A stretch of DNA of 46,607 nt. It comes from an uncultured Prevotellaceae bacterium. GTDB taxonomy: Bacteria > Bacteroidota > Bacteroidia > Bacteroidales > Bacteroidaceae. Of this stretch, positions 24,539 to 32,917 are shown piece by piece. Where the stretch lies: positions 1 through 46,607 of the forward strand of contig CAMVIM010000028.1 in assembly GCA_947167515.1 (NCBI GenBank), in the 5' to 3' direction. Below the pieces are notes generated by a model. That model was not told where the DNA came from and did not search any database. It worked only from the letters and a program-made list of their open reading frames with translations. Each line of letters begins with the position of its first letter. Positions within the stretch are counted from its first letter, which is position 1. The translations under genes and the position numbers were made by a program.

Positions 24539-25402
24539 ATGAAAAAATTTCTTATGTTGGCAGCTGTAGTCGCTGCGACTGCCATGACAATGGTTTCTTG
24601 CGATGGTGGCAATAATGCCACTCTCAAGGATGATGTAGATTCACTGGCTTACAATTTGGGTGTGGCTCAGTCAGAAGGTTTGAAGCAGTATATGACGATG
24701 CAGCTTGGCGTTGACTCTGCCTATATGGATGAGTTCATCAAGGGCATGAAGGAAGGTGCTGTGAATGAGTCTGATCCCAAGAAGGAGGCTTATCTGAAGG
24801 GTCTCGAAGTGGGCAAGCAGGTACAGCAGATGTCGAAGGGTCTGAGCCAGGAGGTGTATGCTGGCGATTCCACCAAGAGTGTGAATGTGAAGAACATCAT
24901 CGCCGGTTTGGTGGCTGGTTTGAAGGGCACTGAGACGATGAATGCAGAAGAAGCTTTCAACAAGTTCAACGAGCAGTTGGAGCCTATCCGCAAGGCAAAC
25001 ACCGAGAGGCAGTATGCCGACAACAAGGCAGCTGGCGAGAAGTATCTGGCTGAGAACAAGAAGAAGGAGGGTGTGAAGGTGACCAAGAGCGGTTTGCAGT
25101 ATAAAGTGCTCGTGGAGGGTACTGGTGCGCTGCCTACTGACACAGCTAAGGTGCAGGTGAACTACGAAGGTAAGCTCATCGACGGCACTGTGTTCGACAG
25201 CAGCTACGAGCGCAACCAGCCTTTCACGGTTGATATGGCTGCTCCTCATGTGATTGAGGGTTGGGTTGAGGCTCTGAAGATGATGCCTGCAGGGTCAAAG
25301 TGGGAAGTGACCATTCCACAAGAACTGGGTTACGGTTCACAGAACCAGGGCATGATCAAGCCTTTCTCCACACTTGTGTTCACGATTGAAGTGTTGAAAT
25401 AA
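24539..25402 (+). CDS. FKBP-type peptidyl-prolyl isomerase lipoprotein
   Basis: A 287-residue protein with lipidation site C21 (TMVSCDGG). Residues 30-155 are the helical dimerisation domain of the FkpA/Mip type (SLAYNLGVAQSEGLKQYM). Residues 170-287 are the FKBP fold (VKVTKSGLQYKVL, VQVNYEGKLIDGTVFDSSYE, PHVIEGWVEALKMMPAGSKW, IPQELGYGSQ). Role: folding helper in the periplasm, anchored by lipid. It stands in tandem with a second FKBP gene, 56 bp downstream. Confidence 0.95.
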   Translation: MKKFLMLAAVVAATAMTMVSCDGGNNATLKDDVDSLAYNLGVAQSEGLKQYMTMQLGVDSAYMDEFIKGMKEGAVNESDPKKEAYLKGLEVGKQVQQMSKGLSQEVYAGDSTKSVNVKNIIAGLVAGLKGTETMNAEEAFNKFNEQLEPIRKANTERQYADNKAAGEKYLAENKKKEGVKVTKSGLQYKVLVEGTGALPTDTAKVQVNYEGKLIDGTVFDSSYERNQPFTVDMAAPHVIEGWVEALKMMPAGSKWEVTIPQELGYGSQNQGMIKPFSTLVFTIEVLK

Positions 25403-25458
25403 TTGGATGGGAAGATAGACTATTGAACATTGAATATTGACCATTGGAGATTGAGAAA

Positions 25459-26478
25459 ATGAAAAAGATACTCACATTGACCATAGCAGCGTTTGCCATT
25501 GCAAACGCTGCTTTCGCACAGACAGAAACAAAGGATTCTATCTGGGCTGCTAAAGAGGCAGCCAAAGCTAAGAAAGTGAAGGATGCAACTGACTTGAAAG
25601 CCTTCAAGGAAAAGCAGAAGGCCGACCTCGCTGCTTTTATCAATGCACAGAAGAATGGCAAGCCAGCCTTCAAGCTGGAAAAGCCTGTGATGGCTAACGA
25701 CGGTGACTCGCTGGGTTATATCTTTGGTATTGCACAGTCTAACGGTCTGAAGCAGTATGCACAGAACCAGCTGGGTGTGGACGAAGCTTACCTGACCCGA
25801 TTTGCCGAAGGTATCATCGACCGTGCCAACGCTGACCCCAACGACAAGGACTTGGCTGCCTATAGTGCTGGTGGTCAGATTGGTAGCCAAATCATCAATA
25901 TGGCTCAGTCGTTCTCGAAGGACTACTATGCAGCCGACGAAGGCAAGAGCGTCAGCCCCACCATCGTGGCTAACGGCATCGTGGCTGGTTTGCTGGGACA
26001 GAGCGAGATGACACCTGACAGCGCCTCCAGAGCGTTCCAACCAGCCATGATGGCTCGTCAGGAAGCCAACAAGGAGAGACTTTATGGCCCTAACCGCATC
26101 GCAGGTGAGAAGTTCCTTGAGGAGAACAAGACCAAGGAGGGTGTGCAGGTGACTGCCAGCGGCTTGCAGTATAAGGTCATCAAGATGGGTGATGGTGAGA
26201 AGCCTAAAGCCCGTCAGAAGGTGAAAGTCGATTATGAAGGAAAACTCATCGACGGCACCGTGTTCGACAGCAGTTACAAGCGTGGTCAGCCCACAACTTT
26301 CCAGGTGAATCAGGTCATCAAAGGATGGACTGAAGCCTTGGAGATGATGCCTGTCGGCTCAGAGTGGGAACTTTACATCCCCTATCAGCTGGCATACGGT
26401 GACCGCGAGCAAGGCAAGGACATCAAGCCTTATTCAGCCCTGATTTTCAAGGTGGAACTTCACGAAATAGAAAAGTAG
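25459..26478 (+). CDS. Second FKBP-type peptidyl-prolyl isomerase, periplasmic
   Basis: A 339-residue paralogue of the gene before it. The ATG at 25459 follows GGAGATTGAGAAA and gives a cleavable signal (MKKILTLTIAAFAIANAAFA); the frame extends upstream only to a TTG. It has no lipobox cysteine. After a lysine-rich segment (AAKEAAKAKKVKDATDLKAF) come the helical dimerisation domain (SLGYIFGIAQSNGLKQYA) and the FKBP domain (VDYEGKLIDGTVFDSSYKRG, VIKGWTEALEMMPVGSEW). So the pair covers one lipid-anchored and one soluble form. The next gene starts 7 bp later, probably in the same operon. Confidence 0.94.
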   Translation: MKKILTLTIAAFAIANAAFAQTETKDSIWAAKEAAKAKKVKDATDLKAFKEKQKADLAAFINAQKNGKPAFKLEKPVMANDGDSLGYIFGIAQSNGLKQYAQNQLGVDEAYLTRFAEGIIDRANADPNDKDLAAYSAGGQIGSQIINMAQSFSKDYYAADEGKSVSPTIVANGIVAGLLGQSEMTPDSASRAFQPAMMARQEANKERLYGPNRIAGEKFLEENKTKEGVQVTASGLQYKVIKMGDGEKPKARQKVKVDYEGKLIDGTVFDSSYKRGQPTTFQVNQVIKGWTEALEMMPVGSEWELYIPYQLAYGDREQGKDIKPYSALIFKVELHEIEK

Positions 26479-26485
26479 TCAGTGT

Positions 26486-29400
26486 ATGAAACAATACAAG
26501 TTAGTCAATGACATTGTAGGTTGGGCAGTCTTTGCTATTGCGGCATTCACCTACTGCTCCACCATTGAGCCCACGGCCAGTTTCTGGGACTGTCCTGAGT
26601 TCATCACCACCGCAGCCAAGCTGGAGGTGGGCCACCCTCCTGGGGCACCTTTCTTCATGCTCTTCGGCAACTTCTTCTCGCTCTTTGCCAGCGATGCCAG
26701 CCAGATTGCCAAGATGATCAACATGATGAACGCTTTGCTCAGTGCAGGCTGTATCCTGTTCCTATTTTGGAGCATCACCCATTTGGCCAAGAAGTTGCTC
26801 GTCAAGGACGAAGAGGCTCCATCGGTGGGCCAGTTGCTCGCCATCATGGGCAGTGGCATCGCAGGTGCCCTCATCTACACATGGTCTGACACGTTCTGGT
26901 TTTCAGCCGTTGAGGGCGAGGTGTATGCCTTTTCCAGCTTCTTCACCGCGCTGGTGTTCTGGCTCATCCTCAAGTGGGAAGACAATGCCGACCAGCCGCA
27001 CTCCGACCGTTGGTTGGTGTTCATCGCCTATCTGGTGGGTCTCTCCATCGGTGTACACCTGCTGAACCTGCTTTGTATTCCTGCCATCGTGCTTGTCTAT
27101 TATTATAAGATGAGCAAGAACCCCACTGGTAAAGGCTCGTTGATAGTGCTGGGCATTTCCGTTGTCATCGTGGCAGCTGTGCTCTATGGCATCGTGCCAG
27201 GTATCTTAAAAGTGGGTGGATGGTTCGAACTGTTGTTTGTCAACACGCTCGGCATGCCCTACAACATAGGTCTTTACATCTACTTGACCCTGCTGATTGC
27301 TGCGCTTATCTGGGCACTTTGGGAGACCACCAATGCTGTGAACGAGACACGCATGTACACCTCTTTCATTGTCTGCACCGCCTTGCTCGGCATTCCGTTC
27401 TATGGACATGGAGTGGCTTCCGTTGTCATCGGCATCCTCGTGCTAGGCATCATTGCAGGTGCGCTTTTCTTCACCAAGAAAGCGACTCCGCGTATTCTCA
27501 ACACAGCCATTCTCTGCATGACCCTGATGACGGTGGGCTACAGCTCCTACGCTGTCATCGTCATCCGCTCCACAGCCAATCCGCCCATGGACCAGAACTC
27601 TCCGGAGGACGTGTTCACGCTGGGCGAATATCTGGGACGTGAGCAGTATGGTGAGCGTCCGCTCTTCTTCGGACAGACCTATAAGTCACAGCCCGAAATC
27701 AAGGACAACGGCGACGGCTATCTCACTTATGCCACCGAGCAGGGAGCACCCGTCTATCAGCGTAAGGACAAGGAGAACGAAAGCGAGAAGGACGAATATG
27801 TGAAGATTCGTGATAAGTTCTCCCTCAAATATCCTTCCGACCAGTGTATGCTCTTCCCTCGCATCTTTAGCGATGATCCTCTGCATGTGAATGCTTATGA
27901 ATCATGGTTGGGCAACGTGTCTTACCATTCTGTCGAGTACAGAATACCGGGTCGCGAGTCGCGCACCGTGGAGATTCCTGGCCAGATAGACAACATCCGC
28001 TTCTTCCTTTCTTATCAGATGAACTGGATGTACTGGCGTTACTTCATGTGGAACTTCGCAGGACGTCAGAACGACATTCAGGGCAATGGCGAACTGGAGC
28101 ACGGCAACTGGCTCTCTGGTTTCGACTGGCTCGATAACATGCGTTTGGGCAACCAAGACTTGCTGCCTTCCGACCTGAAAGGAAACAAGGGACATAACGT
28201 CTTCTTCTGTTTGCCTCTAATTCTCGGTCTGATAGGTTTCTTCTGGCAAGCCTTCCGCGATAAGAAAGGCATTCAGCAGTTCTGGGTGGTGTTCTTCCTC
28301 TTCTTCATGACAGGCATTGCCATCGTCATCTATCTGAACCAGACTCCTCTCCAGCCACGTGAACGTGACTACGCCTATGTAGGTTCGTTCTATGCCTTTG
28401 CCATCTGGTGCGGTCTTGGCATCGCTGCCATCTATGAGCTGTTGGGCGGTTGGCTTGGCAAGAAGATGGAGAAGCGCATGGCTGGCATCATTGCCAGTGT
28501 GGTTGGCTTGGTTCCAGCCGTAGCTGTTCCTGCACAGATGGTCAGCCAGACATGGGACGACCATGACCGCTCAGACCGTTATGTGTGCCGTGATTTCGGA
28601 TTGAACTATCTGGAAACCATTCCTCATGATGGTGTCATCTACACCAATGGTGACAACGATACTTTCCCACTCTGGTACAACGAGGACACTGAAGGCAAGC
28701 GCACCGATGTGCGTGTGTGCAACCTCTCCTACCTCCAGACCGACTGGTACATTGACCAGATGAAGCGTCCTGCTTTCTCTGGTGAAGGACAGTCCAGTCC
28801 GTTGCCTATCTCGTGGAAACGTTACCAGTACACCAGTGGCAAGCATGAGATGATTGACGTGAACCCCGAACTTGACGAGGGTTTCACCATGAAGGATGCC
28901 ATCCGTCAGGTCATGGAACAAGATTCGGCTTTGGCTAAGCGTCTGTGGGGCGACAATCCTTTCGAACTCAAGACAGCCATCCGCAAGTTCATCTTGAAAG
29001 ACTACGAAGGTCTTTCGGGAGAAGAATTGGAGGTAGTGAACGGACTCCCCTCCTGTCTGCCCAGCGACACGCTCTATGTCACCGTTGACAAAGAGGCTGT
29101 GAAGCGTTCGGGCATGAAGATTCCGACGGACTCTTTGGGCAATGCTGTCATCCCCGACCAGATGGTCATCAGCCTGGCAGGACAGGGCCGTGTGTCGAAG
29201 AGTTTCACCATGATGCTGGAGATGATTGCCCAAAGCAACTTCTCACGTCCTCTCTACATGTCAACGACAGTAGGTGCCAGCAACTATGGCAAACTCTTCC
29301 ATCACTTCATGCAGGAGGGTATCGCATGGCGCATCACACCGTTCACCTTTGCGGAAAACCAGCCGATGAACACTGTGTGTGATACGGAGAAGATGTATGA

Positions 29401-29944
29401 CAACATGATGAACAAGTACAGCTATGGCAACCTGAAGCAGCCTGACCTCTACATCGACGAGACCACCATGCGCATGTGCTTCACCCACCGCCGCTGGTTT
29501 GCCAACCTCATCACCAATCTGGTGAAGGAGCATAAGTTGGACAAGGCGCTGAAGGCGTTGGAGAAGTGTGAGCAGGAGATTCCTTCCTACAACGTGCCTC
29601 ATAGCCCCGATTGTTCGTCAATCGATTTGGCCAATGCCTATATCGCTTGCGGCAAGCCCGAAAAGGCTGTGAACATTCTGGAGCAGTTGGAGAAACGCTC
29701 AAAAGAGTACGTTGTGTGGTATCTGTCACTCAACAACACCTATTTTGTCAACAGCACTCGCGATTGCCATCAGGAGTTGTATGTGTTGGCAACGGTGCAG
29801 GAAATCTACAATAACCTGATTGAAATGAAGGCTCCGAAAGCTGCTGCCTACGAGAAGAAGTCGCAGCAACTCGACACGGACATTCAGCGGCTGTTCCATG
29901 CCTTTCTCGGCAAATGTGACGAGGCAGGCATCCAGCTCCAGTAA
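26486..29944 (+). CDS. DUF2723 / GT117-type integral membrane glycosyltransferase
   Basis: A 1152-residue protein. The N-terminal part has about ten or more membrane helices and the family motif TIEPTASFWDCPEFITTAAK followed by LEVGHPPGAPFF, which places acidic residues at the outer face as in lipid-linked-sugar (GT-C) transferases. A long soluble segment follows (about 380-560), then more helices and a large C-terminal domain with TGDNDTFPLWY-like text (TNGDNDTFPLWYNEDTEGKR) and a TPR-like end (ANAYIACGKPEKAVNILEQL). Known as a Bacteroidetes-wide family; a role in protein O-glycosylation is plausible but not shown here. The deacetylase gene begins 3 bp after its stop. Confidence 0.88.
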   Translation: MKQYKLVNDIVGWAVFAIAAFTYCSTIEPTASFWDCPEFITTAAKLEVGHPPGAPFFMLFGNFFSLFASDASQIAKMINMMNALLSAGCILFLFWSITHLAKKLLVKDEEAPSVGQLLAIMGSGIAGALIYTWSDTFWFSAVEGEVYAFSSFFTALVFWLILKWEDNADQPHSDRWLVFIAYLVGLSIGVHLLNLLCIPAIVLVYYYKMSKNPTGKGSLIVLGISVVIVAAVLYGIVPGILKVGGWFELLFVNTLGMPYNIGLYIYLTLLIAALIWALWETTNAVNETRMYTSFIVCTALLGIPFYGHGVASVVIGILVLGIIAGALFFTKKATPRILNTAILCMTLMTVGYSSYAVIVIRSTANPPMDQNSPEDVFTLGEYLGREQYGERPLFFGQTYKSQPEIKDNGDGYLTYATEQGAPVYQRKDKENESEKDEYVKIRDKFSLKYPSDQCMLFPRIFSDDPLHVNAYESWLGNVSYHSVEYRIPGRESRTVEIPGQIDNIRFFLSYQMNWMYWRYFMWNFAGRQNDIQGNGELEHGNWLSGFDWLDNMRLGNQDLLPSDLKGNKGHNVFFCLPLILGLIGFFWQAFRDKKGIQQFWVVFFLFFMTGIAIVIYLNQTPLQPRERDYAYVGSFYAFAIWCGLGIAAIYELLGGWLGKKMEKRMAGIIASVVGLVPAVAVPAQMVSQTWDDHDRSDRYVCRDFGLNYLETIPHDGVIYTNGDNDTFPLWYNEDTEGKRTDVRVCNLSYLQTDWYIDQMKRPAFSGEGQSSPLPISWKRYQYTSGKHEMIDVNPELDEGFTMKDAIRQVMEQDSALAKRLWGDNPFELKTAIRKFILKDYEGLSGEELEVVNGLPSCLPSDTLYVTVDKEAVKRSGMKIPTDSLGNAVIPDQMVISLAGQGRVSKSFTMMLEMIAQSNFSRPLYMSTTVGASNYGKLFHHFMQEGIAWRITPFTFAENQPMNTVCDTEKMYDNMMNKYSYGNLKQPDLYIDETTMRMCFTHRRWFANLITNLVKEHKLDKALKALEKCEQEIPSYNVPHSPDCSSIDLANAYIACGKPEKAVNILEQLEKRSKEYVVWYLSLNNTYFVNSTRDCHQELYVLATVQEIYNNLIEMKAPKAAAYEKKSQQLDTDIQRLFHAFLGKCDEAGIQLQ

Positions 29945-29947
29945 ACG

Positions 29948-30589
29948 ATGATTATAGAACAACCCAGCAAGTGGCTCCGCTGGCTCTATCCGAGCGCGAT
30001 TTGGCGGATGGACCCCAACGAGAAGGCCGTCTATTTGACCTTCGACGATGGGCCTATCCCCGAATCGACCCCGTGGCTCATCGAGACTCTCGACCGCTAT
30101 GGGGTGAAGGCCACCTTCTTCATGGTAGGTGACAATGTGCGTAAGTATCCCGAACTCTTTGAGCTGATACGTTCGCACGGCCATCGTCTGGGCAATCATA
30201 CCTACAACCATCTGGGTGGCCTCATCGTGTCGCCAGGTCACTTCCTGCGCAATGCCAACGAAGCTGACCGACTCATCCATACCAACCTCTTCCGCCCTCC
30301 TCGTGGTTGGATGAAGAATCAGCAGTACATCCGCATTCGTCGCCACTACACCATCATCATGTGGGATCTCGTCACACGCGACTACTCGAAGCATCTGACG
30401 GCTGAAGATGTATATAATAATGTACGTAAATACACGCGTAACGGCTCCATCATCACCTTCCACGACTCCTTGCGCAGCATCGACAAGCTGAAGACGGCTC
30501 TGCCACGCTGTATCGAGTGGTTGCAGCAGGAAGGCTACGAGTTTAAGGTCTTCGAAGATAACTTGCAGCACTCGCGGCACTTGAAATGA
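29948..30589 (+). CDS. NodB-type polysaccharide deacetylase (CE4)
   Basis: A 213-residue protein with all main CE4 motifs: TFDDGP (31-36; D33 base, D34 metal), HTYNH (84-88; metal histidines), RPPRGW (motif 3) and FHDS near the end. It removes N-acetyl groups from a polysaccharide or peptidoglycan sugar using a divalent metal. There is no signal peptide, so a cytoplasmic or membrane-associated place is likely. Translation is probably coupled to the preceding glycosyltransferase, which hints at a joint glycan pathway. Confidence 0.9.
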   Translation: MIIEQPSKWLRWLYPSAIWRMDPNEKAVYLTFDDGPIPESTPWLIETLDRYGVKATFFMVGDNVRKYPELFELIRSHGHRLGNHTYNHLGGLIVSPGHFLRNANEADRLIHTNLFRPPRGWMKNQQYIRIRRHYTIIMWDLVTRDYSKHLTAEDVYNNVRKYTRNGSIITFHDSLRSIDKLKTALPRCIEWLQQEGYEFKVFEDNLQHSRHLK

Positions 30590-30611
30590 TGGAAAAGAAA
30601 AATGTAGAATA

Positions 30612-30650
30612 AAAATGCGGTTGTATCCTTACGTGGATGCAACCGCATTT
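30612..30650. terminator. Bidirectional terminator
   Basis: A 17-bp near-perfect stem (AAAATGCGGTTGTATCC with GGATGCAACCGCATTTT) around TTACGT, ending in A and T runs. It serves the deacetylase gene and the convergent Lrp-family gene. Confidence 0.9.
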
Positions 30651-30684
30651 TTTATTCTCGAGGTACTTTTGCCAGTTGGTAAGC

Positions 30685-31209
30685 CTATTCGTCTTCAGCC
30701 AAGATAATTTTTGCCTTTCCTCCCTTCTGAATCTTCTCTTCAGGCTTGTCGGTCACGCAGATGGGCACCTCCTTCTTGATGCTTTGGTCAAGCGAGATGA
30801 GCGTTTCGGTGGAATCAACACCTGTGATGCCCTGAATCTTTCGGTTGAGCAAATCCATCAGTTGCTCATTGTCGCGGGCATAAAGTTTTACGAGCATGGT
30901 GTAAGGTCCTGTGGTGTAGTGGCACTCCACAATTTCAGGAATCTTGTTCAGTTCGCTCACCACACGTTCATACATGGAACCCTTCTCCAGACGGATGCCC
31001 ACATACGTGCAAGTCTTGTAGCCAAGGCTCTTAGGGTTAATCACATAGCCAGACCCGACAATCACGTTTGTGTCGATGAGACGCTGAACACGCTGATGGA
31101 TGGCAGCGCGCGACACGCCACATACAGCTGCTACATCTTTGAAAGGAATGCGCGCATTGGCGGAGATAATCTCCATAATTTGCTTGTCAAGCTTATCGAT
31201 CTTTTCCAT
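30685..31209 (-). CDS. Lrp/AsnC-family transcriptional regulator
   Basis: A 174-residue protein. The N-terminal helix-turn-helix is KLDKQIMEIISANARIPF, then VAAVCGVSRAAIHQRVQRL. The C-terminal RAM (effector-binding) domain includes YVGIRLEKGSMYERVVSEL and the GPYTMLVKLYARD strand. The last 25 residues are a charged tail (EEKIQKGGKAKIILAEDE). Such proteins control amino-acid metabolism or act globally; the effector cannot be deduced. Own promoter at 31274-31304. Confidence 0.92.
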   Translation of the reverse strand: MEKIDKLDKQIMEIISANARIPFKDVAAVCGVSRAAIHQRVQRLIDTNVIVGSGYVINPKSLGYKTCTYVGIRLEKGSMYERVVSELNKIPEIVECHYTTGPYTMLVKLYARDNEQLMDLLNRKIQGITGVDSTETLISLDQSIKKEVPICVTDKPEEKIQKGGKAKIILAEDE

Positions 31210-31273
31210 TTGGGATGTTTTTTCTAAGACTGTTTTTTGTTTCTTTTTTAGGTTTTGTAGAACAAACTGTAAA

Positions 31274-31304
31274 CAAAAGTAGGTCTTTTTTTCTATTTGT
31301 CAAA
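31274..31304 (-). promoter_or_regulatory. Promoter of the Lrp-family gene
   Basis: Minus-strand TTTG (31301-31304), 19-bp spacer and TACTTTTG (31274-31281), giving a leader of about 55-60 nt. Confidence 0.6.
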
Positions 31305-31421
31305 AGAAAATGAAAAAAAACAATCAAAATTATTAAAAACATTGGAAAAATGCTACAAAAGACTAAGAAAAGCACTAATTTTACAACTCATAATGACAAT
31401 TTTGACAAAAGGAAAAGAAAA

Positions 31422-32021
31422 ATGAAGACATTAGTGTTTGCCAGCAACAATGCGCACAAGCTGGAAGAGATACGTGCCATTTTGGGTGAGAAGTATGAGG
31501 TGAAAAGTTTGAAGGACATCGGTTGTGAGGTGGACATACCCGAGACGGGCACCACCTTCCGCGAGAATGCCTTGCAAAAAGCTCGCTATGTGAAAGAGCA
31601 CTTTGGCTTCGATTGCTTTGCCGACGATTCGGGTTTGCAAGTCGAAGCCCTTGGCGGAGAGCCTGGTGTGTATTCAGCGCGTTATGCTGTGAAGAATGGC
31701 CGTCAGGTGACGGCGGACAACAAGGACGATGCCAACATGAATGTATTGTTGGAGAAACTGGCTAATGAAGAGAATCGCCGCGCCTGTTTCCGCACCAGCG
31801 TCGCACTGATTTATGAAGGAGAGGAGCATTTCTTCGATGGCATCGTCGAAGGCCACCTCATCCGCGAGAAACGCGGCACAGGTGGCTTCGGCTACGACCC
31901 CCTCTTCATCCCCGATGGCTACGACAAGACCTTCGCCGAGCTGGGCACAGAAGTCAAAAACGGCATCAGCCACCGTGCCCGAGCCGTGGCACAGTTGGCA
32001 GAATTTCTGCGAAGTGTTTAG
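31422..32021 (+). CDS. rdgB: XTP/dITP pyrophosphatase (RdgB/HAM1 family)
   Basis: A 199-residue enzyme from the ATG at 31422, preceded by AAAGGAAAAG. It begins LVFASNNAHKLEEI and contains the core FADDSGLQVEALGGEPGVYS, FDGIVEGHL and the C-terminal GGFGYDPLFIP with ELGTEVKNGISHRARAVAQL. It hydrolyses non-canonical purine triphosphates to keep inosine and xanthosine out of nucleic acids. The longer frame start at 31350 adds an unusual basic leader and is not favoured. Confidence 0.96.
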   Translation: MKTLVFASNNAHKLEEIRAILGEKYEVKSLKDIGCEVDIPETGTTFRENALQKARYVKEHFGFDCFADDSGLQVEALGGEPGVYSARYAVKNGRQVTADNKDDANMNVLLEKLANEENRRACFRTSVALIYEGEEHFFDGIVEGHLIREKRGTGGFGYDPLFIPDGYDKTFAELGTEVKNGISHRARAVAQLAEFLRSV

Positions 32022-32096
32022 CTATAGACCCCAAAGCTATTTGTTGTTGTTTCGTTACCCGAAAAAAGCGTGGAGGGTGAAAAATACGTGTAAAAG

Positions 32097-32128
32097 TTTG
32101 GTGGTTTCCCTCTTTTTCATTTACTTTG
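32097..32128 (+). promoter_or_regulatory. Promoter of the MntA/HEPN pair
   Basis: TTTG (32097-32100), exactly 20 bp and TTACTTTG (32121-32128), one mismatch from TANNTTTG. Confidence 0.5.
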
Positions 32129-32150
32129 CCCTCAATAAAAAAGAAAAGGC

Positions 32151-32450
32151 ATGAGCACCAAGACCATGACAAAGATGATAGCCGAGTACTTCAAGACCCA
32201 ACCTGTCTTGAAGGCATGGCTGTTTGGCTCATTTGCGCGTGGAGAAGAAACTGCCCACAGCGATGTGGATTTGCTGGTGGCATTCGACCACAGCACCCCC
32301 ATCGGACTTTTCGCATACGCACGGATGCATCGAGAACTGGAAGAGAGATTGGGACGCAAGGTGGATCTTGTGGAAGAAGGTACATTGCGCCCTGCTGCAG
32401 AAAAGACCGCAAAGAAAGATATGAAAGTAGTGTATGAGAGAGCGAATTAG
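32151..32450 (+). CDS. MntA-type minimal nucleotidyltransferase (antitoxin)
   Basis: A 99-residue protein with the catalytic signature GS-X10-DXD (G26, S27, D38, D40 in LFGSFARGEETAHSDVDLLV). In studied MntA/HepT pairs this enzyme adds AMP to a tyrosine of the HEPN toxin and so blocks it. It overlaps the next gene by 17 nt, as is normal for this toxin-antitoxin type. Confidence 0.92.
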   Translation: MSTKTMTKMIAEYFKTQPVLKAWLFGSFARGEETAHSDVDLLVAFDHSTPIGLFAYARMHRELEERLGRKVDLVEEGTLRPAAEKTAKKDMKVVYERAN

Positions 32451-32808
32451 AGACATAGACCGACTGAGGCATATAGATGAATGCATTGGTCATGTGATGG
32501 ACTTTCTGCAAGGAAAGACATTCGAGGACATGAAGAATGACGTGATGTGTTACCATGCTGTGGTATACAACATCATGATTATTGGTGAGGCAGCCAACTT
32601 GCTGACCAAGGAGTTTCGGGAAGAGCATCCCGAAGTGCCTTGGCGTGAAATTGTGGACATGCGCAATGTGTTGGTGCATGGCTATTTCACCACCAGCGCC
32701 TTGTTTATCTGGGAAACATACACCAAGGACTTGCCGCCACTTCGTGAGCAAGTATTACGCTACATCGAAGAATTGTCAGATGACAGCAAGGCTGAAGATA
32801 AACAATAA
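32434..32808 (+). CDS. HEPN-domain toxin (DUF86, HepT-like)
   Basis: A 124-residue helical protein with the RNase motif R-X4-H-X-Y: R77, H82 and Y84 in MRNVLVHGYF. Y84 is the residue that MntA partners modify in the studied system. The N-terminal helices (DIDRLRHIDECIGHVMDFL, VVYNIMIIGEAANLL) fit DUF86. Known activity of the class is cleavage of RNA, with the antitoxin acting as an AMP-transferase. Complete and apparently intact. A 70-bp repeat follows 24 bp downstream. Confidence 0.92.
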   Translation: MRERIRDIDRLRHIDECIGHVMDFLQGKTFEDMKNDVMCYHAVVYNIMIIGEAANLLTKEFREEHPEVPWREIVDMRNVLVHGYFTTSALFIWETYTKDLPPLREQVLRYIEELSDDSKAEDKQ

Positions 32809-32831
32809 TAACTCATCATATTGTTGAACAT

Positions 32832-32901
32832 TTAACCCTCATGCCTATGGGATAATGAAAGAATAAATTGATAAAAGGACATATAGGATGAACATCCACT
32901 T
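32832..32901. repeat. 70-bp dispersed repeat, copy 1
   Basis: Starts TTAACCCTCATGCCTATGGG and ends GATGAACATCCACTT. It matches 41373-41442 at all but two or three positions over 70 bp, with abrupt loss of similarity at both edges. It begins 24 bp after the HEPN toxin stop and ends about 17 bp before the ATG of the BspA-like gene. It contains no long ORF or strong hairpin. Confidence 0.9.
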
Positions 32902-32917
32902 AATAAACTAAACGATT

